Shown: piece by piece, positions 28,198 to 36,167 of the stretch
How positions within the stretch are numbered: the first letter of the stretch is position 1
Layout of the letters: each line of letters opens with the position of its first letter
Source of the DNA: Magnetococcales bacterium HCHbin5
GTDB taxonomy: Bacteria > Pseudomonadota > Magnetococcia > Magnetococcales > Magnetaquicoccaceae
DNA length: 54,195 nt
Direction: 5' to 3'
Assembly: GCA_002753505.1 (NCBI GenBank)
Contig: PEAG01000015.1
Span: 1 to 54,195, forward strand
Notes under the pieces: generated by a model
Told to the model about the DNA's origin: nothing
Seen by the model: only the letters and a program-made list of their open reading frames with translations
Database searches by the model: none
Program-made: the position numbers and the translations under genes

Positions 28198-28252
28198 AAA
28201 CGATTGCAGGGGTCTGGGGACCGTGACGGTCCCCAGACCCCTGCAATCGTTT
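28198..28252. repeat. 55-bp perfect palindrome, solo repeat unit (copy C)
   Basis: Two 27-base arms (28198-28224 and 28226-28252) are exact reverse complements around a single G at 28225. The arms run AAACGATTGCAGGGG then TCTGGGGACCGT. This is the terminal hairpin of the repeat family with both flanks, in minimal form. A tail (GAAAAGATTAGAAAAGCATG ... TTAGCGCATATGGG, to about 28306) like those beside full copies follows. The remainder of 28031-28348, between the kinase and LysR genes, shows no gene. Confidence 0.92.
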
Positions 28253-28348
28253 GAAAAGATTAGAAAAGCATGGGCGTGGTCATCATGTTAGCGCATATGG
28301 GCCCCCCGAACCTGCAATCATGATCGAACGGGAGATGTTCGGGGGGGA

Positions 28349-29266
28349 TCAAAACGCAACCTTTGCGGCCTTGCATTGGGCGTGGGCAAATTGCAAAAAT
28401 TCCATCACGGCTTTTGAGCGAAATTTCTGTTTGGGATAGATAAAGTTTAACTGCCGGATCAGGCGCATCCCCTGGATGCGGCGGATGACCAAGCTCTGCA
28501 GGCGACTCTCCTTGCGCAGTGCTGCGCTGGAGACGATGCCAAATCCCACATTGCTCTCCACGGCCACTTTGACCGCCTCGGTGGAGCCCAATTCCAGCAC
28601 CATGTTGAGCTGCTCGTAGGGAAACTCGGTTTTGCGCAAAAATTCCGATACCACGGCGCGGGTGCCGGAGCCCTCCTCGCGGGAGACAAAGGGGGATTTC
28701 ACCAACGCCGAGAGGGGAATTTCCTCGAACAGGGCCATGGGGTTGTGGGGGGCGAGAATCACCACCAGTTCGTCATCCATGCAGTGGTCTATGGTCAGAT
28801 TGCTGTTGTTGACCGGTCCTTCCACCATGCCCAGGTCGATGGTGGCATCCTCCAGTTTGCGCACGACCGTGCTGGTGTTATGGACGGTCATCCGCACTTT
28901 GACGGCGGGGAACCGTTCATGATAACCGCTCAGGATGGTCGGCAGGAAAAACTCCCCGATGGTGGTGGAGGCTCCCAGTTTGATCAGACCGGAGGTGACG
29001 CCGGTCATTTCGTGTACGCTTTTTTCTGTCTCGTGGTACAGTTCCAGGATACGTTCCGCGTAGTCGTACACCACCTCTCCCACCTCCGTCAGTGAAATAC
29101 GGTTGTGGTGTCGATCAAACAGGCGTGTATCAAAGTGGTCTTCCAGTTGCCGTATCTGAAAGGTGATCGCAGGTTGGGTCAAATCCAACGCCTCGGCGGC
29201 ACGTGTAAATGACAAATGTTTGGCCACTGCATGGAAAACGCGCAAACGGGTATCGGAAAAACTCAT
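28349..29266 (-). CDS. LysR-family transcriptional regulator (CbbR/CysB-like)
   Basis: 305-residue DNA-binding regulator. N-terminal winged helix-turn-helix (LRVFHAVAKHLSFTRAAEAL, LTQPAITFQIRQLE), then a periplasmic-binding-like effector domain. The closest look is the CbbR/YwfM-type group (STTIGEFFLPTILSGYHERF, FVSREEGSGTRAVV), but the target and effector cannot be told. ATG 29266 follows AAGGGC; a TTG immediately upstream is in frame. It is transcribed away from the HAD-fumarase unit, 789 bp apart, with repeat D between them. Confidence 0.9.
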   Translation of the reverse strand: MSFSDTRLRVFHAVAKHLSFTRAAEALDLTQPAITFQIRQLEDHFDTRLFDRHHNRISLTEVGEVVYDYAERILELYHETEKSVHEMTGVTSGLIKLGASTTIGEFFLPTILSGYHERFPAVKVRMTVHNTSTVVRKLEDATIDLGMVEGPVNNSNLTIDHCMDDELVVILAPHNPMALFEEIPLSALVKSPFVSREEGSGTRAVVSEFLRKTEFPYEQLNMVLELGSTEAVKVAVESNVGFGIVSSAALRKESRLQSLVIRRIQGMRLIRQLNFIYPKQKFRSKAVMEFLQFAHAQCKAAKVAF

Positions 29267-29331
29267 CAATATTGCCCTTCTTGATGGATGGCTGCGACGG
29301 CGAGAACGGCAACCGGCGTGGTGGCCACGCC

Positions 29332-29360
29332 TTGTTGGTTCATAGTTTTTTTGTTATACT
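29332..29360 (+). promoter_or_regulatory. Strong candidate sigma-70 promoter reading into repeat D
   Basis: TTGTTG (29332-29337), a 17-base spacer and TATACT (29355-29360), followed by an A-tract. This is the best promoter match seen in the window. It points to the HAD gene at 30055, so the intervening repeat D would be transcribed as part of a leader of about 690 bases. Confidence 0.5.
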
Positions 29361-29478
29361 AAAAAAAAATCTGATCGATGTATAGGGACCGTTCCATTTT
29401 TTATCGCAGTCGGGCTGATGGGACGACCGCGGGCTTGATGGCCTGCTGCAATGCGCGTTGCGCAAATGGTTTGCTGTT

Positions 29479-29967
29479 AAACAATTGCAGGGGTCCGGGG
29501 ACCGTCACGGTCCCCGGTGGGGTGCAGGGGCAAAGCCCCTGCTGTAATGCGCGTTTTCCCAAAGCCCATTTTCGCAGAAAATGGGCGCAACGCGCACAAA
29601 ACCGCCCCGCAGGGGCGACCTTGGGAGGGCGGCAGCCCGACTCGCACGGCTATGGTGTTAATAGTCTGTGGATAAGAAACCAAAACATTCGGATACTCCG
29701 CTCTTTGCGGATACTCCGCTCTTTGCGGATACTCCGCTCTTTGCTTGATATAAGGCCAGGAACGGTCTTTTTCCAAACCAAATAACCTTTTGCCCGCTCT
29801 CGGTCGGGCTGCCGCCCTCCAGCAGTGCCCCTGCGGGGCGTTTTGGGCGCGCTGCGCCCATTTGCTGCGCAAATGGGCTTTTGGGAAAGCGCGCCCGTAC
29901 ATGCAGGGGCTTTGCCCCTGCACCCCACCGGGGACCGTGACGGTCCCCGGACCCCTGCAATAGTTTG
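29479..29967 (+). repeat. Full-length structured repeat, copy D
   Basis: About 489 bp, same arm order as copy B. Both terminal hairpins are the CCGGGGACCGT form. The core carries three exact 18-bp tandem copies starting GGATACTCCG (29691-29744), which account for its extra length. It separates the divergent LysR and HAD genes. Right arm inner hairpin: GCCCATTTGC-TGC-GCAAATGGGC. Confidence 0.88.
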
Positions 29968-29996
29968 AAAAGATTATAAAAAGCATGGAACTGTTC

Positions 29997-30032
29997 AAAA
30001 AAAAGAAAAAAAAGAAAAAAAAGAAAAAAAAA
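29997..30032. repeat. A8G microsatellite upstream of the HAD gene
   Basis: A8-G-A8-G-A8-G-A9, a 9-bp period purine tract, ends 22 bp before the ATG at 30055. No ordinary Shine-Dalgarno lies closer, so its length may affect translation or transcription of the downstream unit. Confidence 0.9.
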
Positions 30033-30054
30033 TCAAGCAAACAACGGATCAACC

Positions 30055-31005
30055 ATGAAACCCATTGTCGACAACCCACAACTGCTGACCCCCCACTATG
30101 CCCGCTATCGCAACCAGCTCTGCCAGAACGATCCGCAACTGGAGAACCGCCTGCAGGCGGGACGGATGGAACCGGCACTGTTTGCGAAGCTGATCCCCCA
30201 CTATGATCTGCTGCTGCTGGATGCGTTTGGGGTGCTCAATCGCGGCGCGGAGGCCATTGCCGGCGCGGCCAGCCGGGTGGCACAACTGCAGCACGAGAAA
30301 CGGGCCATGCTGGTACTCTCCAACAACGCCTCCCAATCTCCCGAACGATTGACCCGGCAGTTGCACACGATGGGATTTACGATTCCCCAACAGGATATTC
30401 TCACCTCCGGCATGGCGATCCAACCCTTTGTCGCCGATACACCGTTTCGGGATCTGCCCTACTACCTGGTGGGAACCGCCGACAGTGAGGCGGCCTACGC
30501 CCCCGATCCGGCCCGGCTCTGCGTCAATCACCGCCCGGGCGATGGCTGGCAGGCGGCCCGCTATATCCTGTTGTGCAGCAATCGCTCCTATTATGGCAGC
30601 AGCCAGCAACAACAGGTGGAGTGGTTGTTGCACAATCGCCCGCTGCCGGTCCTGTTGGCCAATCCGGATCTGGTTACCCCCGATGCAGCCGGTGGCCTGT
30701 CGGTGGTGGCCGGTTATACGGCGGCCGAATGGTTCCAACGGTTTCAAACCCCATGGGTTGGCATCGGCAAACCGTTTGCCCCGATTTTTGCGCTGGCCCG
30801 GCACCGTTTTCCCCACATTCCCCCGCAGCGGATTTTGATGGTGGGAGACACCCTGGATACCGATATTCTTGGCGGCGCGGCGGCGGGATTTGCCACCTGT
30901 CTGACGCTGTCCGGTGCCACGCCGGGCGCAGGCGAAAGCCTGGAGAGTCTCGTCACCCAACGGGGCATCCGGCCTGATTACGTTGTACAGAGCATTGCAG
31001 ACTGA
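30055..31005 (+). CDS. HAD-IIA family hydrolase (sugar-phosphate/phosphoglycolate phosphatase-like)
   Basis: 316 residues. HAD motifs: LLLLDAFGVLNRG with the nucleophile Asp (the usual second Asp is Phe, as in HAD-IIA subgroups with DxWG), motif II LVLSNNAS, motif III lysine in GIGKPFAPIF, motif IV MVGDTLDTDILGGAAAG. The cap domain lies between motifs II and III, as in NagD/PGP proteins. Substrate is unknown; dephosphorylation of a sugar phosphate or damaged glycolytic side product is likely. 48 bp upstream of fumarase, so probably co-transcribed. Confidence 0.85.
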   Translation: MKPIVDNPQLLTPHYARYRNQLCQNDPQLENRLQAGRMEPALFAKLIPHYDLLLLDAFGVLNRGAEAIAGAASRVAQLQHEKRAMLVLSNNASQSPERLTRQLHTMGFTIPQQDILTSGMAIQPFVADTPFRDLPYYLVGTADSEAAYAPDPARLCVNHRPGDGWQAARYILLCSNRSYYGSSQQQQVEWLLHNRPLPVLLANPDLVTPDAAGGLSVVAGYTAAEWFQRFQTPWVGIGKPFAPIFALARHRFPHIPPQRILMVGDTLDTDILGGAAAGFATCLTLSGATPGAGESLESLVTQRGIRPDYVVQSIAD

Positions 31006-31053
31006 TATAAAGAGAAAATCTTTTGAAACAACCCGTGGCGAGGAGAAGGGCAG

Positions 31054-32670
31054 ATGGGCGAATTTCGTTTTACCGAATTGTTGAATCTTGGAACGGATGA
31101 GACCGATTACCGGTTGTTGACGGCGGACTCTGTGACAACAGGGGAGTTTGCCGGCAAAGAGATGCTGGTTGTCGACCCTGACGCATTGACTGTGCTGGCA
31201 GAAACCGCCATGCGGGATGTTTCTCATCTGTTGCGCAGCTCCCATTTACAACAGTTGCGCCATATTCTGGATGACCCGGAGGCCTCGGCCAATGACCGTT
31301 ACGTGGCGTTGGAGTTATTGAAAAATGCCTGCATTGCTGCTGGCATGACCCTGCCCAGTTGTCAGGATACCGGTACCGCCATTGTCATGGGCAAAAAGGG
31401 TGATCGGGTCTGGACGGGTGGCGGGGACAAGGAGGCTTTGACCCGGGGGATCTACAATACCTACACCCAGACCAATCTGCGTTATTCCCAGGTAGCCCCC
31501 ATCACCCTGTTTGAGGAGCGCAACACCGGCAGCAATTTGCCGGCCCAGATTGATATTGAGTCGGTGGAGGGGCAAAACTACTCTTTCCTGTTTTTGGCCA
31601 AGGGGGGAGGTTCTGCCAACAAGACCTATCTGTTCCAGCAGACCAAGGCTCTGCTCACACCGGATAATTTGACCGCCTTCCTGCGGGAAAAATTGCCGGC
31701 TTTGGGCACATCGGCCTGTCCTCCTTATCATTTGGCCATTGTGGTGGGGGGGCTTTCGCCGGAGCAGACGCTCAAGATGGTCAAGCTGGCCTCTGCCCGT
31801 TATCTGGACGGTTTGCCCGAGCGGGGTGATGGATTGGGTTCGGCCCTGCGGGATCGGGAGATGGAGGCGCAGGTGGTCAAGATCACCCAGGAGATGGGGT
31901 TGGGGGCGCAGTTTGGGGGCAAATATTTTGTTCATGATGTGCGGGTGATCCGGTTGCCTCGGCATGGGGCCTCTTGTCCGGTGGGTATTGGGGTCTCCTG
32001 TTCGGCGGACCGCAATATTCGCGCCCGCATCAACCGTCAGGGGATTTGGCTGGAAAATCTGGAGCGGGATCCGGCCAAATATTTGCCGGAGGTGGAGGAG
32101 AAAAAGTTAAGCGGTGAGGTGGTTGCGTTGGATCTGAACCAGCCCATGGCTGCCATTCGTGCCACCTTGAGTCGTTATCCCACCAAGACCCGTTTGATGC
32201 TTTCTGGTCCCATTGTGGTGGCGCGCGACATGGCGCATGCCCGCATTCAGGAGCGGTTGAACAAGGGTGAGGGGATGCCGGACTATTTCCGTGACCATAT
32301 TGTCTATTATGCCGGACCTGCCAAGACCCCTCCCGGTTATGCTTCCGGCTCCTTTGGTCCCACCACGGCGGGGCGCATGGACAGTTATGTGGACAATTTT
32401 CAGAAGGCGGGTGGTTCTCACATCATGTTGGCCAAGGGCAACCGCAGTCCCGCGGTCACGGCGGCTTGCAAGGCCAACGGGGGATTTTATCTCGGTTCCA
32501 TCGGTGGTGCGGCGGCCCGTTTGGCGCAGGATTGCATCACCAAGGTGGAGGTGATCGACTATCCGGAGCTGGGCATGGAGGCTGTCTATCGTATTGAGGT
32601 CAAAGATTTCCCCGCCTTTATCATTGTCGATGACAAGGGCAACGACTTTTTTACCGAGTTGGGGCTGTAG
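31054..32670 (+). CDS. fumA: Fumarate hydratase class I
   Basis: Oxygen-sensitive 4Fe-4S hydro-lyase converting fumarate to malate in the citric acid cycle. 538 residues, full-length single-chain form. Cluster cysteines are probably those in [17 protein letters not shown] (about residue 104), [17 protein letters not shown] (about 308) and [17 protein letters not shown] (about 471). The C-terminal domain motif [17 protein letters not shown] is typical. ATG follows GAGGAGAAGGGCAG. Closely related class I enzymes include tartrate dehydratase, but the full-length fusion favours fumarase. Confidence 0.94.
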   Translation: MGEFRFTELLNLGTDETDYRLLTADSVTTGEFAGKEMLVVDPDALTVLAETAMRDVSHLLRSSHLQQLRHILDDPEASANDRYVALELLKNACIAAGMTLPSCQDTGTAIVMGKKGDRVWTGGGDKEALTRGIYNTYTQTNLRYSQVAPITLFEERNTGSNLPAQIDIESVEGQNYSFLFLAKGGGSANKTYLFQQTKALLTPDNLTAFLREKLPALGTSACPPYHLAIVVGGLSPEQTLKMVKLASARYLDGLPERGDGLGSALRDREMEAQVVKITQEMGLGAQFGGKYFVHDVRVIRLPRHGASCPVGIGVSCSADRNIRARINRQGIWLENLERDPAKYLPEVEEKKLSGEVVALDLNQPMAAIRATLSRYPTKTRLMLSGPIVVARDMAHARIQERLNKGEGMPDYFRDHIVYYAGPAKTPPGYASGSFGPTTAGRMDSYVDNFQKAGGSHIMLAKGNRSPAVTAACKANGGFYLGSIGGAAARLAQDCITKVEVIDYPELGMEAVYRIEVKDFPAFIIVDDKGNDFFTELGL

Positions 32671-32731
32671 CCATCCCCACTCCTCTAAACAATTGCCGGG
32701 GGTTGGGGAGCCCTGATTGCGATCTGCTGTT

Positions 32732-33200
32732 AAACGATTGCAGGGGTCCGGGGACCGTCACGGTCCCCGGTGGGGTGCAGGGGCAAAGCCCCTGCATGTA
32801 CGGCGCGTTTTCCCAAAGCCCATTTTCGCAGAAAATGGGCGCAACGCGCCCAAAACCGCCCCGCAGGGGCGACCTTGGGAGGGCGGCAGCCCGACGCGCA
32901 CGGTTATGTCGTGGAAAATATTTGGATAGGAAACCAGAATCTTCGGATATTACGCTTTATTGTATTACGCTTTTTGTTTGATACAAGGCCAGGATCGGTT
33001 TTTTTTCCAAGCCAAGTGACCTTTTGCCCGCTCTCGGTCGGGCTGCCGCCCTCCAGGAGTGCCCCTGCGGGGCGTTTTGGGCGCGCTACGCAAATTTCCT
33101 GCGGAAATTTGCTTCGGTAAAAGCGCGCCCTTGCATGCAGGGGCTTTGCCCCTGCACCCCACCGGGGAGCGTGACGCTCCCCGGACCCCTGCAATCGTTT
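32732..33200 (+). repeat. Full-length structured repeat, copy E
   Basis: 469 bp between the converging fumarase and NAD(P)HX repair genes. Left terminal hairpin CCGGGGACCGT, right CCGGGGAGCGT. Left inner hairpin GCCCATTTTC/GAAAATGGGC; right inner hairpin GCAAATTTCC/GGAAATTTGC, a compensated variant. The core has an imperfect duplicate of ATTACGCTTT. A degenerate half unit lies at 32686-32710. An extra unit with hairpin CCGGGGAGCGT/ACGCTCCCCGG extends to about 33300 and includes the stop codon of the next gene. Confidence 0.88.
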
Positions 33201-33294
33201 TAAAAGATTAATAAAAGCATGGGTATGGTCATCCTGTTCGCACAACCTGCACCCCACCGGGGAGCGTGACGCTCCCCGGCCCCCTGCAACTGTT

Positions 33295-34839
33295 TTAAAA
33301 GATTAAGCTGTTGCGCAGGGTCCGCAGCTGCGGCAGGAGATCCGTGGCCAACAACCCGGCCTCCCCTCCGACCTCCGCCACCAAGTCCGCCGCCCGCCCA
33401 TGCAACCAAACCCCGGCCCGCACCGCCGCTTCAACCGGCCAACCCTGAGCCAGCAAACCCGCAATCACCCCTGTCAGCAGATCCCCACTCCCCCCGGCCG
33501 CCAAACCACTGTTACCGGTCTCATTGATCCAGGCGCGCCCATCCGGTGCTGCAATCACTGTCCCCGCCCCCTTCAACACCAGCCAAAGCTGCCACTCCTG
33601 CGCCACCTGGACCGCATAACCCAACCGATCCATCTGCACCGCCGCCGCCGAAACAGCACCCGACAATAAACGGGCGAACTCCCCGGGATGGGGGGTCAAT
33701 ACCAGCGGAGCCTGCCGCCCTTGACTCAGCGTCGCCAACAGGTGGCCTGTCTTGGCCAATCCGTTCAAGGCGTCCGCGTCCAATACTGCCGGACAGTCGC
33801 AGGCGCGCAGGACCGCTGCGATCCCCTCCCCCAGCCACTCTGCCTCTCCCAACCCTGGCCCAATCGCCAAAGCGTCCGGTTGCAGTTGCTCCACCGCCGC
33901 CAGCACCCCCTCTTCCCGGCCAGACAAGGCCAGCGTCATCGCCTCGGTCAACTTGGAGGCCACGCCCAACCGGGCCGGCTCCGGGGTGGCCACCGTCACC
34001 AGACCCGGGCCGCTGCGCAGTGCCCCCAGCGCGGTCAGGACCGCCGCCCCCTCCTTGCCCACCGATCCCGCCCAAACCAGCAGATGGCCAAAGGTGCCCT
34101 TGTGCCCATCCGCCGGGCGAGGCGGAAAGGTCAAATCTGCCAGCAGGTTGCGGGCAACGGTATGTTCAGGCCGCTCTATCAGATGGTTGGGAATACCGAT
34201 GGGGGCTGTCACCACCTCCCCGCACACGGCGGCCCCCGGGTAGCTGCGATGGCCAATCTTTTCCGCCCCGAAGGTCACTGTCCAGCGGGCCTGCAACGCC
34301 ACCCCCAATATTTGCCCGCTGTCGGCCGACACCCCGGAGGGGATATCGATTGCCAGCAGCGGTTTGTCGCTGCGATTGATTTTGGCAAACAGTGTCGCGA
34401 TCTCCCCTGTCACCGGTCGGGTCAGGCCGGTGCCAAATACGGCATCCACCACCACCCCGGCATGGCCAATCAGGCTGCCAATCCGCTGCCAATCCTCGCC
34501 GATGGTCATCTCCCGCACCAGGCCGCCGCTGTTTTCAAAGGCACGAAAGTGGGTTTGTGCGTCGCCGCGCAGTTGATCACAGGCTCCCAGGACAAAAACC
34601 GATACCCGTCCCCCCTCTTGCAACAGGCGACGGGCCACCACAAAGCCGTCGCCGCCATTATTGCCGGTTCCGGCCAGCACCAGGACGGTTTGTCGACGCC
34701 AGTCGGGCAGGCGTTGTTGCAGCAGGGTGAGTGCAGCCGCCCCGGCATTTTCCATCAACACCACGCCGGGCAAACCCACCTCCTCGATGGTGCGCCGGTC
34801 GGCCTCCCGCATCTGTGCTGCCGTCAATAATTTTGCCAT
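33295..34839 (-). CDS. nnr: Bifunctional NAD(P)H-hydrate epimerase / ADP-dependent (S)-NAD(P)H-hydrate dehydratase
   Basis: Metabolite repair enzyme that restores hydrated NADH and NADPH. 514 residues. The N-terminal YjeF_N epimerase domain (residues 1-215) has MENAGAAA, LAGTGNNGGDGFVVARRL and IDIPSGVSADSG; the C-terminal ribokinase-like dehydratase domain has LVLTPHPGEFARLL and GLAAGGSGDLLTGVIAGLL. The last codons (LIF-stop) fall at the junction with the small unit attached to repeat E, so the repeat supplies the stop. ATG at 34839. Confidence 0.94.
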   Translation of the reverse strand: MAKLLTAAQMREADRRTIEEVGLPGVVLMENAGAAALTLLQQRLPDWRRQTVLVLAGTGNNGGDGFVVARRLLQEGGRVSVFVLGACDQLRGDAQTHFRAFENSGGLVREMTIGEDWQRIGSLIGHAGVVVDAVFGTGLTRPVTGEIATLFAKINRSDKPLLAIDIPSGVSADSGQILGVALQARWTVTFGAEKIGHRSYPGAAVCGEVVTAPIGIPNHLIERPEHTVARNLLADLTFPPRPADGHKGTFGHLLVWAGSVGKEGAAVLTALGALRSGPGLVTVATPEPARLGVASKLTEAMTLALSGREEGVLAAVEQLQPDALAIGPGLGEAEWLGEGIAAVLRACDCPAVLDADALNGLAKTGHLLATLSQGRQAPLVLTPHPGEFARLLSGAVSAAAVQMDRLGYAVQVAQEWQLWLVLKGAGTVIAAPDGRAWINETGNSGLAAGGSGDLLTGVIAGLLAQGWPVEAAVRAGVWLHGRAADLVAEVGGEAGLLATDLLPQLRTLRNSLIF

Positions 34840-34871
34840 CGCTTATCCCAAATCTTCCTTCACTCTTTCAA

Positions 34872-35340
34872 AAACAATTGCAGGGGCCTGGGGAGCGTCA
34901 CGCTCCCCAGTGGGGTGCAGGGGCAAAGCCCCTGCATGTACGGGCGCGCTTTCCCAGAAGCCCATTTGCGCAGCAAATGGGCGCAGCGCGCCCAAACCGC
35001 CCCGCAGGGGCACTCACGGAGGGCGGCAGCCCGACCGAGAGCGGGCAAAAGGTTATTTGGTTTGGAAAAAAACCGTTCCTGGCCTTATATCAAGCAAAAA
35101 GTGTAATGCAATTAAAGCGTAATATCCGAACGTTCTGTTTTCTTATCCAAACATTTTCCATAACATAACCGTGCGAGTCGGGCTGCCGCCCTCCCAAGGT
35201 CGCCCCTGCGGGGCGGTTTTGGGCGCGTTGCGCAAATTTTCTGCGAAAATTTGCTTTGGGAAAACGCGCCGTTCATGCAGGGGCTTTGCCCCTGCACCCC
35301 ACCGGGGACCGTGACGGTCCCCGGACCCCTGCAATCGTTT
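34872..35340 (-). repeat. Full-length structured repeat, copy F (inverted)
   Basis: 469 bp, opposite orientation to copies B, D, E, G, H and I. The terminal hairpin at 34889 is CTGGGGAGCGT/ACGCTCCCCAG, the fourth combination of the two covarying pairs; the other end is CCGGGGACCGT. Inner hairpins are GCCCATTTGC/GCAAATGGGC and GCAAATTTTC/GAAAATTTGC. An extra unit, 35341-35434, has one unpaired change (ACGGTCACCGG). It fills the gap between nnr and the stop of yceH. Confidence 0.88.
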
Positions 35341-35439
35341 AAAAGAAGACCACAATCCTGTTAGCGCATATGGGGCTTTGCCCCTGCCCTGCACCCCACC
35401 GGGGACCGTGACGGTCACCGGACCCCTGCAATCACACCA

Positions 35440-36111
35440 TCACTCAAATTGGGAGCGAAATTGCTGGAACGCCTGCTGCAACACCTGCAACTCCTGCCGC
35501 AACGCCACCACCTCAGCCTCCAATTGACCCACACGCCCCGGCAAAGCAGCGGCGGCGGCAGAAGGGGTAGCGGATGACCCCCTCTCCTCCTCCCACTCCG
35601 CCAACTCTGCCAGGTCCGGCTCTCCCATCAATAAATGCATATACCGCTGCTCTTTTTTGCCGGGCTGCCGCGGCAAAAGACAGACCCAGGGAGGAGAGAC
35701 ATCCATCAAATTGGCCAAATGCCTCTCCACATCCGCCAACTCCGGGAAAGGATGCATGCGACTGGCATGCGACCGCAGCTCACCCACCGTCTGCGGCCCC
35801 CGAATCAACAACTCACACAAAATGGCCGCCTCCGCCGGCACAAACTTGAACCGATCGGTAAAAAAATGGCGAAACTTGCGTACCCGACTGCCCGGAATAT
35901 CACTGCCAATGGCCAAAGTCTTGCTGCACAACCCCTCCACCGCCGCCTTGACCTCATTCATGTCATAGTTGACCGTGGGACAACGGTTGGATTTCTGGTT
36001 GCACGCATTGGTCAACGCATTGAGCGTCAACGGATACTGCTCCGGTGTGGTCAACTCCTTTTCCATCAACGAACCCAGGATCCGTACTTCGATGGCACTT
36101 AACTCTTTCAT
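35440..36111 (-). CDS. yceH: YceH family protein (DUF480)
   Basis: Conserved protein of two winged-helix domains, function not established. 223 residues from the ATG of MKELSAIEVRILGSLMEKEL. Family marks are TPEQYPLTLNALTNACNQKS, CPTVNYDM and SRVRKFRHFFTDRF. The C-terminus (QLEAEVVALRQELQVLQQAF) is a short coiled coil. Transcribed after the HD hydrolase gene with a 56-bp gap, possibly the last gene of the nadA unit. Its stop lies 6 bp from the repeat F tail. Confidence 0.9.
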   Translation of the reverse strand: MKELSAIEVRILGSLMEKELTTPEQYPLTLNALTNACNQKSNRCPTVNYDMNEVKAAVEGLCSKTLAIGSDIPGSRVRKFRHFFTDRFKFVPAEAAILCELLIRGPQTVGELRSHASRMHPFPELADVERHLANLMDVSPPWVCLLPRQPGKKEQRYMHLLMGEPDLAELAEWEEERGSSATPSAAAAALPGRVGQLEAEVVALRQELQVLQQAFQQFRSQFE

Positions 36112-36167
36112 GATCGATCCATCCCACACTGCTGATTTGCTGTTAAACAGGCCAGAGCCAAACGGCT

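Noticed and set aside
29479-29967. Insertion sequence with its own transposase
   Set aside because: No transposase motif, no clear target duplications visible, and the element is too short; a non-autonomous element remains possible.
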